Assembly (NCBI RefSeq): GCF_902168135.1
Contig: NZ_CABHOL010000021.1
Span: forward strand, 186,001-250,000
From: an uncultured Fluviicola sp.
GTDB lineage: Bacteria > Bacteroidota > Bacteroidia > Flavobacteriales_D > Crocinitomicaceae
DNA: 64,000 bases
Reading direction: 5' to 3'
Below are positions 44,914-53,543 of this stretch, piece after piece. The position numbers and the translations under genes are program-made. The notes under the pieces were generated by a model. The model had not been told where the DNA came from. It ran no database searches and was given only the letters and a program-made list of their open reading frames with translations. Position 1 is the first letter of the stretch. Every line of letters starts with the position of its first letter.

Positions 44914-45925
44914 TTTCCAGGCGATATTGTTCCCATTTCCAGGCATCTAAAATAGCATCTTCAATGGTTCTTTCCGTATTCCAGTTCAAAATTTTCTTTG
45001 CTTTCGATACATCTGCAAATAACGCATCGACATCTCCCGGTCTTCTTTCACCAAAACGGTAATTAAGCGGTTTCCCGGTTACTTTCTCGAACAACTTGAC
45101 CAATTCAAGTACGGACGTTCCTGTTCCTGTTCCCAAATTGAAAACATCATACAATCCATCAAACTGATGTGACAATGCTTTCACATGCGCTTTTGCAACA
45201 TCCGTTACGTGAATGTAATCGCGTACACAGGTTCCGTCGGGTGTTTTGTAATCCTTTCCAAAAATGGTGAGTTCCTTCCTGATTCCGGCTGCAGTTTGGG
45301 TGATGTACGGAAGCACGTTATTGGGCGATCCAAGCGGCATTTCACCCAGTTTCCCACTTTCGTGTGCTCCTATCGGATTGAAATAACGCAGAAAAACGGG
45401 TCTTAACTCGGTTTTCGAAGCAATATCTATGAGTATCTGTTCAGCCATCCATTTCGTCCACCCATAAGGTGAATTCGGTTTCCCGACCGGCATTGTTTCA
45501 GTTAAAGGCTCCAGGGCATTTTCTACTCCATAAACCGTGCAGGAAGAAGAAAAAACGATCTTATTTACCCGGAACTCTTCCATACAGCTCAACAAATGAA
45601 TGAGCGAAATGAGGTTGTTATCGTAGTAATGAAGGGGCTTTTCAACCGATTCTGCCACTGCTTTGAATGCAGCAAAGTGAATAACGCCCGCAATTTGGTG
45701 CTTTTCAAATACAGAGCGAAGAAATGCTTTGTCACGCATATCTCCCTCGTAAAAAACACATTCCTTTCCACTGATTAAGTGAATCTGCTTAACAATGGAT
45801 TTGCTCGAATTGGAACAATTGTCCAAAATAATCGGAGTATACCCCAATTCAAATAACTCTACAACGGTATGCGAACCGATAAAACCTGTTCCGCCGGTAA
45901 CCAGGATTTCTTTATTTCCAATCAT
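44900..45925 (-). CDS. galE: UDP-glucose 4-epimerase
   Basis: 341 residues from the ATG at 45925; the longer frame to 45991 lies upstream of a -7-like box. It interconverts UDP-glucose and UDP-galactose (some also the N-acetyl forms). NAD site GGTGFIG (11-17), SSSCTVYG (126-133) and catalytic Tyr154-Lys158 in SPYGWTKWM are present. TACCTTTA at 45939-45932 ends six bases before the ATG, so the mRNA may be leaderless. Its position in a polysaccharide region suggests it supplies galactose-type precursors for the neighbouring genes. Confidence 0.92.
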   Translation of the reverse strand: MIGNKEILVTGGTGFIGSHTVVELFELGYTPIILDNCSNSSKSIVKQIHLISGKECVFYEGDMRDKAFLRSVFEKHQIAGVIHFAAFKAVAESVEKPLHYYDNNLISLIHLLSCMEEFRVNKIVFSSSCTVYGVENALEPLTETMPVGKPNSPYGWTKWMAEQILIDIASKTELRPVFLRYFNPIGAHESGKLGEMPLGSPNNVLPYITQTAAGIRKELTIFGKDYKTPDGTCVRDYIHVTDVAKAHVKALSHQFDGLYDVFNLGTGTGTSVLELVKLFEKVTGKPLNYRFGERRPGDVDALFADVSKAKKILNWNTERTIEDAILDAWKWEQYRLENEIS

Positions 45926-46011
45926 GTGATGTAAAGGTATGAAGAAAAAACATTCCGCCGCCGAAGAGAAAGTCTGAAGTCCTGCTGGCATTCATGCGGA
46001 AGAATAATTTT

Positions 46012-47475
46012 TTAATTTTCCTCAGTAGCCGGTTCTTCTTTGTTCCCTCCAAGCATTTTCAGCACCTGAACAAGGTCAATAATTTTGAGTCCGAAAACCA
46101 AAGCCATCCACAATAACCCGATTCCAAGAACATAATACAATTGGTTCCATTGGAATTTGATTTGCAGGAACATCACAATGATCAGGCAAGTGCTGAGGAT
46201 CATCAGCTTCAACCAGGTATTTGATGCCAGGTGGTGTTTCATCCGGTAACGGACAACCAGGTACTGCAGTACCCCTAAGGTGGACTGTGCTACCAGAGAC
46301 GCAATTGCTGCACCGACCGCACCAAAGAAAGGAACCAGAACAACGTTCAGGATCGACATGATAATCAGTGAAAGAAAAGCGATCTGGTTCATGGTGCGAA
46401 GTGATCCGTTGGCTGTTAAAAGCGTTCCGAAAACCACCGTGAAACACATTGGAATGAAGGTTATAGAATGGAAAATCCAGGCATTATAGGAATACCAGTT
46501 TGCGTCATCGTACAACTTATCAAACAAAAACTCCTTGATCCCGATAGTCAGTGTAATCATAAGAATTCCACCGGAAAACAGGATGTTCAGCGCACTGGTC
46601 ATAATCCCGGTTGTGGAAGTATTGTCTTTCAGTACGCGTGAAAAAACCGGCAATAAAATACTTCCGAAAAGTACTGCAAACATCCAGCAGGCATCGAGCA
46701 ATCGAAAACTTTCGGTGTAATAAGAAACCTGTTTGGTCCCGTTCGGGTGTAATTTTTCAATGAAAACAGCATCCAAACGGGAAGTAAGCATCATGATGAT
46801 TACCAAAATGGCGTATGGATAGGACTGGCGGAAAATTGCCTTGAAAAAATCCGTATCCCATTGGATTCTAGGAAATGCAACGATCTTGAGGTAGAAAAAA
46901 GTAGCTACCAATAACGAAAACCCGGAAGAACCAACAAAAGCAGCAACGAACCATTTCAGGGAAACAGGCTCAACCAAAGTGGTGTAAATCAAAAGTCCTC
47001 CCAGAATAAAGTAGATCGAACGCTCAGAAACGGACAGCACTGCATCCAGTCCGAATTTCAACAATCCCCCCGTATACGCACGCACGTAATTTACCGTAAT
47101 GATACTGATCTGGTGCATGATCAACGCGCCCAGAATCCACAGTCTTTCGACCGGAAAGCGAAGCATAAAGAATAAACAAGCAGTCCAAAGAACATAAATA
47201 AGCACCAGAATCAAACGGAATGTAAACAGACGGTTGCTGTATTTATGGATCATGTGCGGATGCTGCGCGATCATGCGTGTCATGAAATTGGTAATTCCCA
47301 TATCCAGCAGCATGGAGAAGAGGAATGTAAAGTTGAGCATGGTTTGGAAGACTCCGTATGAGCTTGCCCCCAGTTCATTCTGCATTTTAATGTCGACCAG
47401 GAAAATCGTAGCGGGTTTAACCAGTAAATTCAATAACAGCGTAATGCCTAATCCTCTTAAAAACAGTTTTTGCAT
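46012..47475 (-). CDS. Wzx-like polysaccharide flippase
   Basis: 487 residues with about 12-14 membrane helices, MATE/MOP superfamily. The opening LGITLLLNLLVKPATIFLVD, ELGASSYGVFQTMLNF and the mid-protein ASLVAQSTLGVLQYLVV are in the style of oligosaccharide flippases, which move lipid-linked sugars across the inner membrane. The last ~12 residues (NKEEPATEEN) are charged and cytoplasmic. It lies between galE and an FkbM methyltransferase, nine bases from the latter, so a role in surface-glycan export is likely. Confidence 0.78.
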   Translation of the reverse strand: MQKLFLRGLGITLLLNLLVKPATIFLVDIKMQNELGASSYGVFQTMLNFTFLFSMLLDMGITNFMTRMIAQHPHMIHKYSNRLFTFRLILVLIYVLWTACLFFMLRFPVERLWILGALIMHQISIITVNYVRAYTGGLLKFGLDAVLSVSERSIYFILGGLLIYTTLVEPVSLKWFVAAFVGSSGFSLLVATFFYLKIVAFPRIQWDTDFFKAIFRQSYPYAILVIIMMLTSRLDAVFIEKLHPNGTKQVSYYTESFRLLDACWMFAVLFGSILLPVFSRVLKDNTSTTGIMTSALNILFSGGILMITLTIGIKEFLFDKLYDDANWYSYNAWIFHSITFIPMCFTVVFGTLLTANGSLRTMNQIAFLSLIIMSILNVVLVPFFGAVGAAIASLVAQSTLGVLQYLVVRYRMKHHLASNTWLKLMILSTCLIIVMFLQIKFQWNQLYYVLGIGLLWMALVFGLKIIDLVQVLKMLGGNKEEPATEEN

Positions 47476-47484
47476 TAGCCGTGT

Positions 47485-48213
47485 TTATTCTGCGATGAAA
47501 ATGAAGTTTTGCGTGTGATGTTTGGATGAATCAAACGGAACTATCTGGTTGTTCTCGCCCACAAAAATGGAATAACTGAACGATCTCAGGTACTCAAAAC
47601 ATTTCGACCTGTTCTCGTTGTCCCAAAGTTCAGCGTAAATGATCGGTTTATTGGATGTAATAATCCGGCTTGCACCTTTCAGTGCAAAATATTCAAAATT
47701 CTCGATATCGATTTTAATGGCCTGGACCGCCTGACCGTTCAAAACATTGTCCAATTTATCCAATTGCACGTCCACTTCTTTTCCTTCGTTCCATTCCGTA
47801 ATGGTTTCATGCTTGATGTGGCTCAGGCCCTGCATAATCGTTTGACCGTTTACAGGAAGTACCATTTTTGCAGTTCCGGATTCATCACCCAGGGCGATTT
47901 CGTGGATTTTTGTTTTTTTCAGCTTGAATTTTGCGATAATACGCTTCAGAACACTCACATTTGCCGGCATGGGCTCAAAAGCATGGATCGTCGTATTGGG
48001 AAGGCTGTTTGCCAAATGAACAGTCATGATTCCCAGGTTCGCACCGATATCCAATACATCCCCTTTCCCATCTTTCAATAAAGACAGAAAGGTGAAAAAA
48101 TCGTTTTCCTTTTTGTCTGAACGAAGCGTCCTGATTTTATACAGCGCAAAGACATACAGATAGGTGTGCAACCCCAACAATTTCTGCAAAATATATTTAA
48201 CGCTGTTCTTCAT
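47485..48213 (-). CDS. FkbM family methyltransferase
   Basis: 242 residues from the ATG at 48213 (a GTG two codons earlier is possible). SAM-binding motif I VLDIGANLGIMTVHLA (near residues 48-63), HAFEPMPANVSVLKR, and IKIDIENFEYFALKGAS match FkbM enzymes, which methylate hydroxyl groups, often on sugars. There is no signal peptide. A -7-like TAACTTCG lies at 48237-48230. It precedes the flippase on the same strand; methylation of the exported glycan is inferred. Confidence 0.85.
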   Translation of the reverse strand: MKNSVKYILQKLLGLHTYLYVFALYKIRTLRSDKKENDFFTFLSLLKDGKGDVLDIGANLGIMTVHLANSLPNTTIHAFEPMPANVSVLKRIIAKFKLKKTKIHEIALGDESGTAKMVLPVNGQTIMQGLSHIKHETITEWNEGKEVDVQLDKLDNVLNGQAVQAIKIDIENFEYFALKGASRIITSNKPIIYAELWDNENRSKCFEYLRSFSYSIFVGENNQIVPFDSSKHHTQNFIFIAE

Positions 48214-48374
48214 TTCCACTAAGATGCCGCGAAGTTAGGAAAAGTTGGAAAGAAGGCGTCTGTTTATTCCGGAAATTTTGGATAAATGTGCCGTTTACCC
48301 TTATAAATGAAGCGAATGAGATACAAGCTGCTTTAGATTAAGTAGCAAAAACGCACCTTTCTCTAATTACTCAT

Positions 48375-49013
48375 TCATTTTTTGCACTTCCGGGTATAAG
48401 ATTTCCCCCCGAAAGAAATAGTTTCCTGTCCGGCCTCGAAAAAAAGGGTTGTTTCCTCCTGTTCCAAATAAAAAATGATGCGTTTGTTTTTGTCATCCAG
48501 GAATCCTTCTGCCCTTAACGGCATTTCTTCCGAATCCGCGGGAATCACTAATTGAAACTGGAAATTACTCTTCGGAACGATTTGAAGGTACTTTCCTCCC
48601 TCTCCGTCCCAATGCCCTACAAGTTTGTCTGTAAAATCATTAGCTGTAAGGGTCTCATAGACATCTGTAAAGGAGTCTCCCCAAATAGAATAGTTCAATA
48701 CCAGCGAATCTGTTGTCTGTTTTTTGATTCGATAATCCGTTCTTTGCACTTTTCCGGTTCTTTTCGAGCGGATTTCCACGTATAAATAATCTCCTTTTGT
48801 CCACCATTTTTCTCCGGTAAAACCGTCGTAGTTCAATAACTTCAGTTCTCCGTTCTTTCGGAACTCGTAACCGTCATAACCGCCCATTTTATTGTCGACC
48901 AGCCAGACTTTGTAGCACAGGGAATCATCCGGGAACTTTTTGGGCAGGTTCGTTTGGGCATTTCCCCAACAGGTCAGTAGGAAACTAAAAATAAACAGGC
49001 AACGAGCTTTCAT
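48375..49013 (-). CDS. Secreted protein, perhaps lipocalin-like
   Basis: 212 residues, signal peptide MKARCLFIFSFLLTCWGNAQ. The mature part is beta-rich, with GYEFRKNGELKLLNYDG, EKWWTKGDYLYVEI and LVGHWDGEGGKYLQIVP, which looks like two lipocalin-type beta sheets, but I cannot assign a family. Cys pairs (one near the start and one in the last residues, RKCKK) may bridge. Single gene; its role is unknown. Confidence 0.5.
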   Translation of the reverse strand: MKARCLFIFSFLLTCWGNAQTNLPKKFPDDSLCYKVWLVDNKMGGYDGYEFRKNGELKLLNYDGFTGEKWWTKGDYLYVEIRSKRTGKVQRTDYRIKKQTTDSLVLNYSIWGDSFTDVYETLTANDFTDKLVGHWDGEGGKYLQIVPKSNFQFQLVIPADSEEMPLRAEGFLDDKNKRIIFYLEQEETTLFFEAGQETISFGGKSYTRKCKK

Positions 49014-49200
49014 TAAAATCGGATTGGGAACTAAAAGTAGTATTCTATTCTCTGCAAGGTTATTCTTTAATTTATTTTAGCAAGCAGCGACAGATTAAAA
49101 AAATAAATTAACATTTTTTTAATCAAAAAAAGGTTATTTTTTAATCATTTATTGAATATATTTCGTATCTTCGTGTCCTAATTAATTTAATAAATCATTT

Positions 49201-50049
49201 ATGAGAAAAATCACCTTAATCGGTGGAATTGCTATCATGGCAATGTCCCTAACATTCTTTTCTTCCTGCAAGAAAGAAGAAATCACTTCAAAAAAACCAG
49301 TTTCTCAATCCGGAAATCAAAATCCGGCAAAGCATGAGTACAAATTTTCATCTGTCGCTAAAATCCCGGGAGAAACTCCTGAAAATGGATTCTTGTCGTT
49401 AACAGTTTCTTCGGATGATGAAGCGTTCTTGAAGAAGTATGTTGCTAAGTTGGAGCAGACAAAAATCTTTATGGAAGAAGTAGCTTCAACGGTAGAAAAT
49501 AATGAAAATGTCCACCCACTTTTTGACGAACAATCAAATGCCACGGTAGGATTAGTATTCGATTGGACAAATTTTAGTTTTAATAAAGAAAAAGGAAAAT
49601 TATACGCCTTTCGTTTACTTAATAAAAGTCAAAGTAAATCACTGGTTTATTACAATAGTTTAAGCAATCAAAGTTCTTTTGATATTGGCGGACCAACAGT
49701 CCCTGGAACAGTAGCAGCTGTTAATGTCTACAGTACATATAATAATGCTTGTACTTGGTATTTCAACAATACCGTAAACGACTTTTATTCAAAAGGGCTG
49801 AATTATCATGACAACCTTGAACTTAGATGTTTTCAAGGAGGATTTTCAATCCTTTTTGGCCCGCCTCCTTCCGGATTTGGATACTTCACAATTAGTGGTA
49901 TAACAACTTTCTACCGCCCAAGACTAAATTATTCAAGTCCAGAAATGCCTACAGGTTATACCGATGTAGATGCAATTAACAGCGGTTACGGTTATGTATC
50001 CCCTCTAGTTGAACCTGGAGCAAATTTAACATTCTACATCGCAGGATAA
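49201..50049 (+). CDS. Lipoprotein of unknown function
   Basis: 282 residues with lipobox LTFFSSC (Cys23) then KKEE. No family recognised. The N-terminal part of the mature chain has a helical section (EAFLKKYVAKLEQTKIFMEE); the second half is strand-rich and ends in NLTFYIAG. Base composition appears more AT-rich than in neighbouring genes, as does its 180-base leader, which hints at different origin, though I have not measured it. A -7-like TATCTTCG is at 49166-49173. It is followed by a textbook terminator at 50069. Confidence 0.5.
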   Translation: MRKITLIGGIAIMAMSLTFFSSCKKEEITSKKPVSQSGNQNPAKHEYKFSSVAKIPGETPENGFLSLTVSSDDEAFLKKYVAKLEQTKIFMEEVASTVENNENVHPLFDEQSNATVGLVFDWTNFSFNKEKGKLYAFRLLNKSQSKSLVYYNSLSNQSSFDIGGPTVPGTVAAVNVYSTYNNACTWYFNNTVNDFYSKGLNYHDNLELRCFQGGFSILFGPPPSGFGYFTISGITTFYRPRLNYSSPEMPTGYTDVDAINSGYGYVSPLVEPGANLTFYIAG

Positions 50050-50068
50050 TCATTCTATATTCTTATTT

Positions 50069-50092
50069 GAGGGCACTTCGGTGCCCTTTTTT
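50069..50092 (+). terminator. Textbook terminator with UUCG loop
   Basis: GGGCAC and GTGCCC pair around a TTCG tetraloop (50071-50086), followed by six T residues. It ends the lipoprotein gene 20 bases earlier and separates it from the glycosyltransferase. Confidence 0.93.
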
Positions 50093-50138
50093 GTTTCCAA
50101 TAACTCGGATTTTCATATTAGTTCGTACCTTCGAATCC

Positions 50139-51263
50139 ATGCGCATCGGAATCAATACCCGTTTCTTGCTTTCTTCCAAAATGGAAGGTTTTGGCTGGTA
50201 CACGTATGAAGTGGTAAAACGCCTGGTGGAAAATCACCCGGAACACGAGTTTATTTTCTTTTTCGACAGGCCTTATGATCCGAAATTTGTCTTTGCTGAA
50301 AATGTTACTCCGGTGGTTTTGTTTCCGCCTGCGCGTCATCCGGTTTTATTTGTTTGGTGGTTCGAATATTCGATCAAAAAAGCATTGAAAAAATACGACA
50401 TCGACCTGTTCTATTCTCCGGATGGATATTTGTCTCTAAAGTCTCCTGTTCCGCAGGTTGGCGTCATTCACGATCTGAATTTTGAACACCATCCGGAAGA
50501 TATCCCGGCAAGCCCATTGAGGTATTTGCGCAAATACTTTCCGAAATTTGCGAAAAAAGCACGTCACATTCTCACTGTTTCCGATTATTCCAAACAGGAT
50601 ATTGTGAAGTCGTATGGAATTTCTACTTCCAAAATCACAGTAGCCTGGAATGGTGCTTCCGAAACATTTGTTCCTTTGAAAGCTGAAGAGATTGCAGAAA
50701 TACGCACAGAAAAAACGAATGGAAGGCCCTACTTCATTTTTGTAGGCGCGATACATCCGCGGAAAAATGTGGGCCGCCTGATTGAAGCTTTCGGGAAATT
50801 TGCCCTGGTAAACCCGGATATCGACCTGATGATCGTAGGCGAAAGTTTGTGGGCAAACAAAGCTTCTTCCATTCCGGAAGTTTCCGAAGATCTGAAAAAA
50901 CGCATTTTGTTTTCGGGCCACGTTTCCCTGGAAGCATTGAATAAACTCATGGGAGCAGCTTTTGCGCTGGCTTATATTCCTTACTTTGAAGGATTCGGAA
51001 TTCCGTTGGTGGAAGCCATGCGCTGCGGAATTCCCATCATTTCCGGTAACCTGACTTGTCTTCCCGAAGTAGCCGGAGAAGCAGCGATCTATGTCAATCC
51101 TTTTGATACGGATGAAGTTTCGAAAGCAATGATTTACTTAGCGTCTGACGAACAAAAGCACGCTGAACTGTCCCAAAAAAGCCTGGAGCGTTCGGTTTTA
51201 TTTTCGTGGGACTATACTGCCGAAACCACCTGGAACGTTATAGCAGATATACTTAGCTCATGA
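50139..51263 (+). CDS. Glycosyltransferase family 1 (GT-B fold)
   Basis: 374 residues from the ATG at 50139. The open frame goes to 50067, but that start would lie inside the terminator hairpin; MRIGINTRFLL is the usual opening. GT-B features: FGWYTYEVVKRL near 18-30, FVGAIHPRKNVGRLIEAF, the nucleotide-sugar motif YFEGFGIPLVEAM and PEVAGEAAIYVNPFD. It adds a sugar from an NDP donor; substrate not predictable. TACCTTCG at 50126-50133 lies five bases before the ATG, so the mRNA may be leaderless. Its stop overlaps the next gene's start by four bases. Confidence 0.87.
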   Translation: MRIGINTRFLLSSKMEGFGWYTYEVVKRLVENHPEHEFIFFFDRPYDPKFVFAENVTPVVLFPPARHPVLFVWWFEYSIKKALKKYDIDLFYSPDGYLSLKSPVPQVGVIHDLNFEHHPEDIPASPLRYLRKYFPKFAKKARHILTVSDYSKQDIVKSYGISTSKITVAWNGASETFVPLKAEEIAEIRTEKTNGRPYFIFVGAIHPRKNVGRLIEAFGKFALVNPDIDLMIVGESLWANKASSIPEVSEDLKKRILFSGHVSLEALNKLMGAAFALAYIPYFEGFGIPLVEAMRCGIPIISGNLTCLPEVAGEAAIYVNPFDTDEVSKAMIYLASDEQKHAELSQKSLERSVLFSWDYTAETTWNVIADILSS

Positions 51264-52201
51264 GAAAAGGGTGTTTGTTCCTGTTCATTGTTTTATCCGG
51301 ATTATCCTGTAAAGAGCGGAAAACTGTGAAAGCCGGTGTGAAAATGCAGGATTTCATTATTTCGATCAGCAACTTTGCACGGGCACAGGACCCAGATTTT
51401 ATACTCATCCCCCAAAACGGAGAAGAAATACTTTTCAACGATATTGATCCCGAAAAAGGACTAAGAAGCGATTTGATACAGGCAATAAACGGCTACGGCG
51501 TTGAAGAGTTATTCTACAACAACGGTTCCTATGCTCCGGATGATTATCGATTGGGAATGCTGCGGCAAGCCAGATCGTCGATTAAAGTAATGGTTGCAGA
51601 TTATTTGGGTAACGATGCCGATGCTGCGAATGCTTTCCAGGCGGCAGATGTCGAGCAATTCATTGCATTTCCCCGTTACAACTCGAATTACGATTACAAA
51701 TACATTCCTGCAACAGTATTCCACGAAAATGCAGATGATATCCACTCACTGGACCAGGCACAAAACTACCTGTACCTGATCAGTACCGAAAGCTATCCCG
51801 ATAAAGCAAGTTTCCTAAGTGCGATCCAACAAACGAATTTCGATGTAGTAATTATCGATGCTTTCTTCGGAGACGAACTACTGACTTCCGCAGATGTCAC
51901 GAGTTTGAAAACAAAACTGAATGGCGGAAAACGATTAGTCATTTCTTATATGAACATTGGTTCGGCTGAAAAGTACCGCTATTACTGGAAGAAGAATTGG
52001 GGCCTGCATCACCCGCTGTGGCTGAAAAAGAAATACGACGGCTACAAAGATGAGATCTGGGTGAAATTCTGGAAAGACGAATGGCAGGAAATTATTTACG
52101 GGAATGCTGATTCCTACACCAAAAAATTACTGAACGCCGGATTTGATGGTGCTTATTTAGATAATATCGAGGGGTTCTACTTCCTTTATCACAAAGATTA
52201 A
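51260..52201 (+). CDS. GH114-like glycosidase lipoprotein
   Basis: 313 residues, lipobox LSGLSC (Cys16). The fold of endo-alpha-1,4-polygalactosaminidase-like (GH114) proteins is suggested by FDVVIIDAFFGD, RLVISYMNIGSAEKYR, then VKFWKDEWQEII and the ending GFDGAYLDNIEGF. Such enzymes cut galactosaminogalactan-type polymers. The Asp/Glu in YLDNIE and Asp in IIDAFF are candidate catalytic residues. It is translationally coupled to a glycosyltransferase (four-base overlap), so synthesis and trimming of one surface glycan may be linked. The nearby galE could supply galactose-type units. Substrate is inferred from the family. Confidence 0.72.
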   Translation: MRKGCLFLFIVLSGLSCKERKTVKAGVKMQDFIISISNFARAQDPDFILIPQNGEEILFNDIDPEKGLRSDLIQAINGYGVEELFYNNGSYAPDDYRLGMLRQARSSIKVMVADYLGNDADAANAFQAADVEQFIAFPRYNSNYDYKYIPATVFHENADDIHSLDQAQNYLYLISTESYPDKASFLSAIQQTNFDVVIIDAFFGDELLTSADVTSLKTKLNGGKRLVISYMNIGSAEKYRYYWKKNWGLHHPLWLKKKYDGYKDEIWVKFWKDEWQEIIYGNADSYTKKLLNAGFDGAYLDNIEGFYFLYHKD

Positions 52202-52215
52202 TCCTCCATTTTTTC

Positions 52216-52348
52216 ACCGCAAAGAGTGAACACTTACGCCGTAGCTCTTGCCTTTGTGTAGCCACTCTGGCAAAGCAAGGTCAGCGAAGGAGCAAAGAGC
52301 GCAAAGGGGTTATCTATCAAACTTTGCGTCCCTCGCGTTCTTTGCGGT
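52216..52348. repeat. ACCGCAAAG inverted repeat at convergent gene ends
   Basis: ACCGCAAAGA (52216-52225) pairs with TCTTTGCGGT (52339-52348), with inner copies GAGCGCAAAGG and ACTTTGCGTC. The right arm lies inside the acyltransferase coding sequence and writes its last residues. Similar bases start the window (6-14). Confidence 0.6.
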
Positions 52349-53491
52349 TAATTTAGCAAGTACCTTTTGTTTCTTTCGTTCGAAATAAGCCTCCAATGTC
52401 CGTTTTGAAAGTGCGCATACTCCAATGATCAATGGAATAGAAACTCCATAATAGAACAGTGTTTCCAGGAACATTCCGGAACCCGCAACGAAGCCTTTCA
52501 ACAATTCAATGATTTGCGACAGGATCAACAAGTGGAACATGTAAATTCCGTAGGAAATTTCTCCCAGGTAAGAAAATATGCGGTTTTCGAGGGTAAATAA
52601 ATTTTTGTCGACCACCGAAACTCCAATGATCAGATACAAGAACAAGGCATTCGGTACAATTGCCGAAGTAATCGGATGTTCAAAGAAGAACTGCCAGATA
52701 TTGGAATGAATATTTGCTCCGAAAACAATGAAGACGAGGATTAAAGCATACACACCAATTTGTGCCGGAACACTATAAATCAAAGAAGCATTGATCTGTT
52801 TTCCGTAATTGAAAACCAGGTATGCTCCCAAGCCCCCGATTGCCATGGCTTCAAACTGGTGAATGCGGATCAGGTAACTCAAAACTCCAGGTAAAGTCCA
52901 ATACGTATTGATCGAGATTAAAATTAGTTTGAAAGCAATTACTCCCAAAAGCAGTTTCAATACGTGTTTCTTTAACCATTTGAAAAGCGGTGCCCAGATA
53001 AGATAGAACACTTCTTCCACACCGATAGACCAAAGCGGTTCCAGTAAATTACTCCCGAAGAAATAATTCACCATTCCCGGAACAAAGAAGATGAAATAAT
53101 ACCAGGTCTCACCGATGGTATAAGGCATTTCGTAAGGAATATTGAACCATTCAATGAAATAAGGCTGAATAATTGCACCGATAATAACCATCAAAAAATA
53201 CAAAGGCCAAATCCGGAAAACCCGTTTGAGGTAGAATTGTTTGATAGAAATATCCTTCTTTACTTCTCGTTCCTTTAACAGCAGGTATGTGATCAAAAAG
53301 CCACTCAATACAAAAAAGAAACTCACCGCATGCGCACCGTTTTGGAACAATCCGAAATCGCGCAGATGATTTTTCAGCTCATGATCTTTTCTTAAGGATT
53401 CCGCATGATGGAGCACGACCAAAAAAGCCGCAATAAAACGCAGCGTGTTTAAACCTTTGAAATGAGAAATTGCTTTATAGTTCCGGATCAT
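52310..53491 (-). CDS. Acyltransferase 3 family membrane protein (OafA-like)
   Basis: 393 residues with about ten helices. The opening GLNTLRFIAAFLVVLHHAES has the conserved Arg and His of acyltransferase 3, and AVSFFFVLSGFLITYLL follows. These proteins O-acetylate sugars of lipopolysaccharide, capsule or peptidoglycan. The C-terminal tail LTAKNARDAKFDR is encoded by the ACCGCAAAGAACGCGAGGGA repeat, so it is probably a repeat-derived extension rather than a functional segment. Convergent with the GH114-like gene, and likely part of the surface-glycan region. Confidence 0.85.
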   Translation of the reverse strand: MIRNYKAISHFKGLNTLRFIAAFLVVLHHAESLRKDHELKNHLRDFGLFQNGAHAVSFFFVLSGFLITYLLLKEREVKKDISIKQFYLKRVFRIWPLYFLMVIIGAIIQPYFIEWFNIPYEMPYTIGETWYYFIFFVPGMVNYFFGSNLLEPLWSIGVEEVFYLIWAPLFKWLKKHVLKLLLGVIAFKLILISINTYWTLPGVLSYLIRIHQFEAMAIGGLGAYLVFNYGKQINASLIYSVPAQIGVYALILVFIVFGANIHSNIWQFFFEHPITSAIVPNALFLYLIIGVSVVDKNLFTLENRIFSYLGEISYGIYMFHLLILSQIIELLKGFVAGSGMFLETLFYYGVSIPLIIGVCALSKRTLEAYFERKKQKVLAKLTAKNARDAKFDR

Positions 53492-53543
53492 TGAACGGCA
53501 AAATTAACCAGATAATTCAGACATCTTTTTGTTTGCGGGAAAA

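Noticed and set aside
51260-53491. Pel-type exopolysaccharide operon
   Set aside because: Only the GH114-like domain would fit; no pel-type synthase, deacetylase or c-di-GMP receptor is visible.
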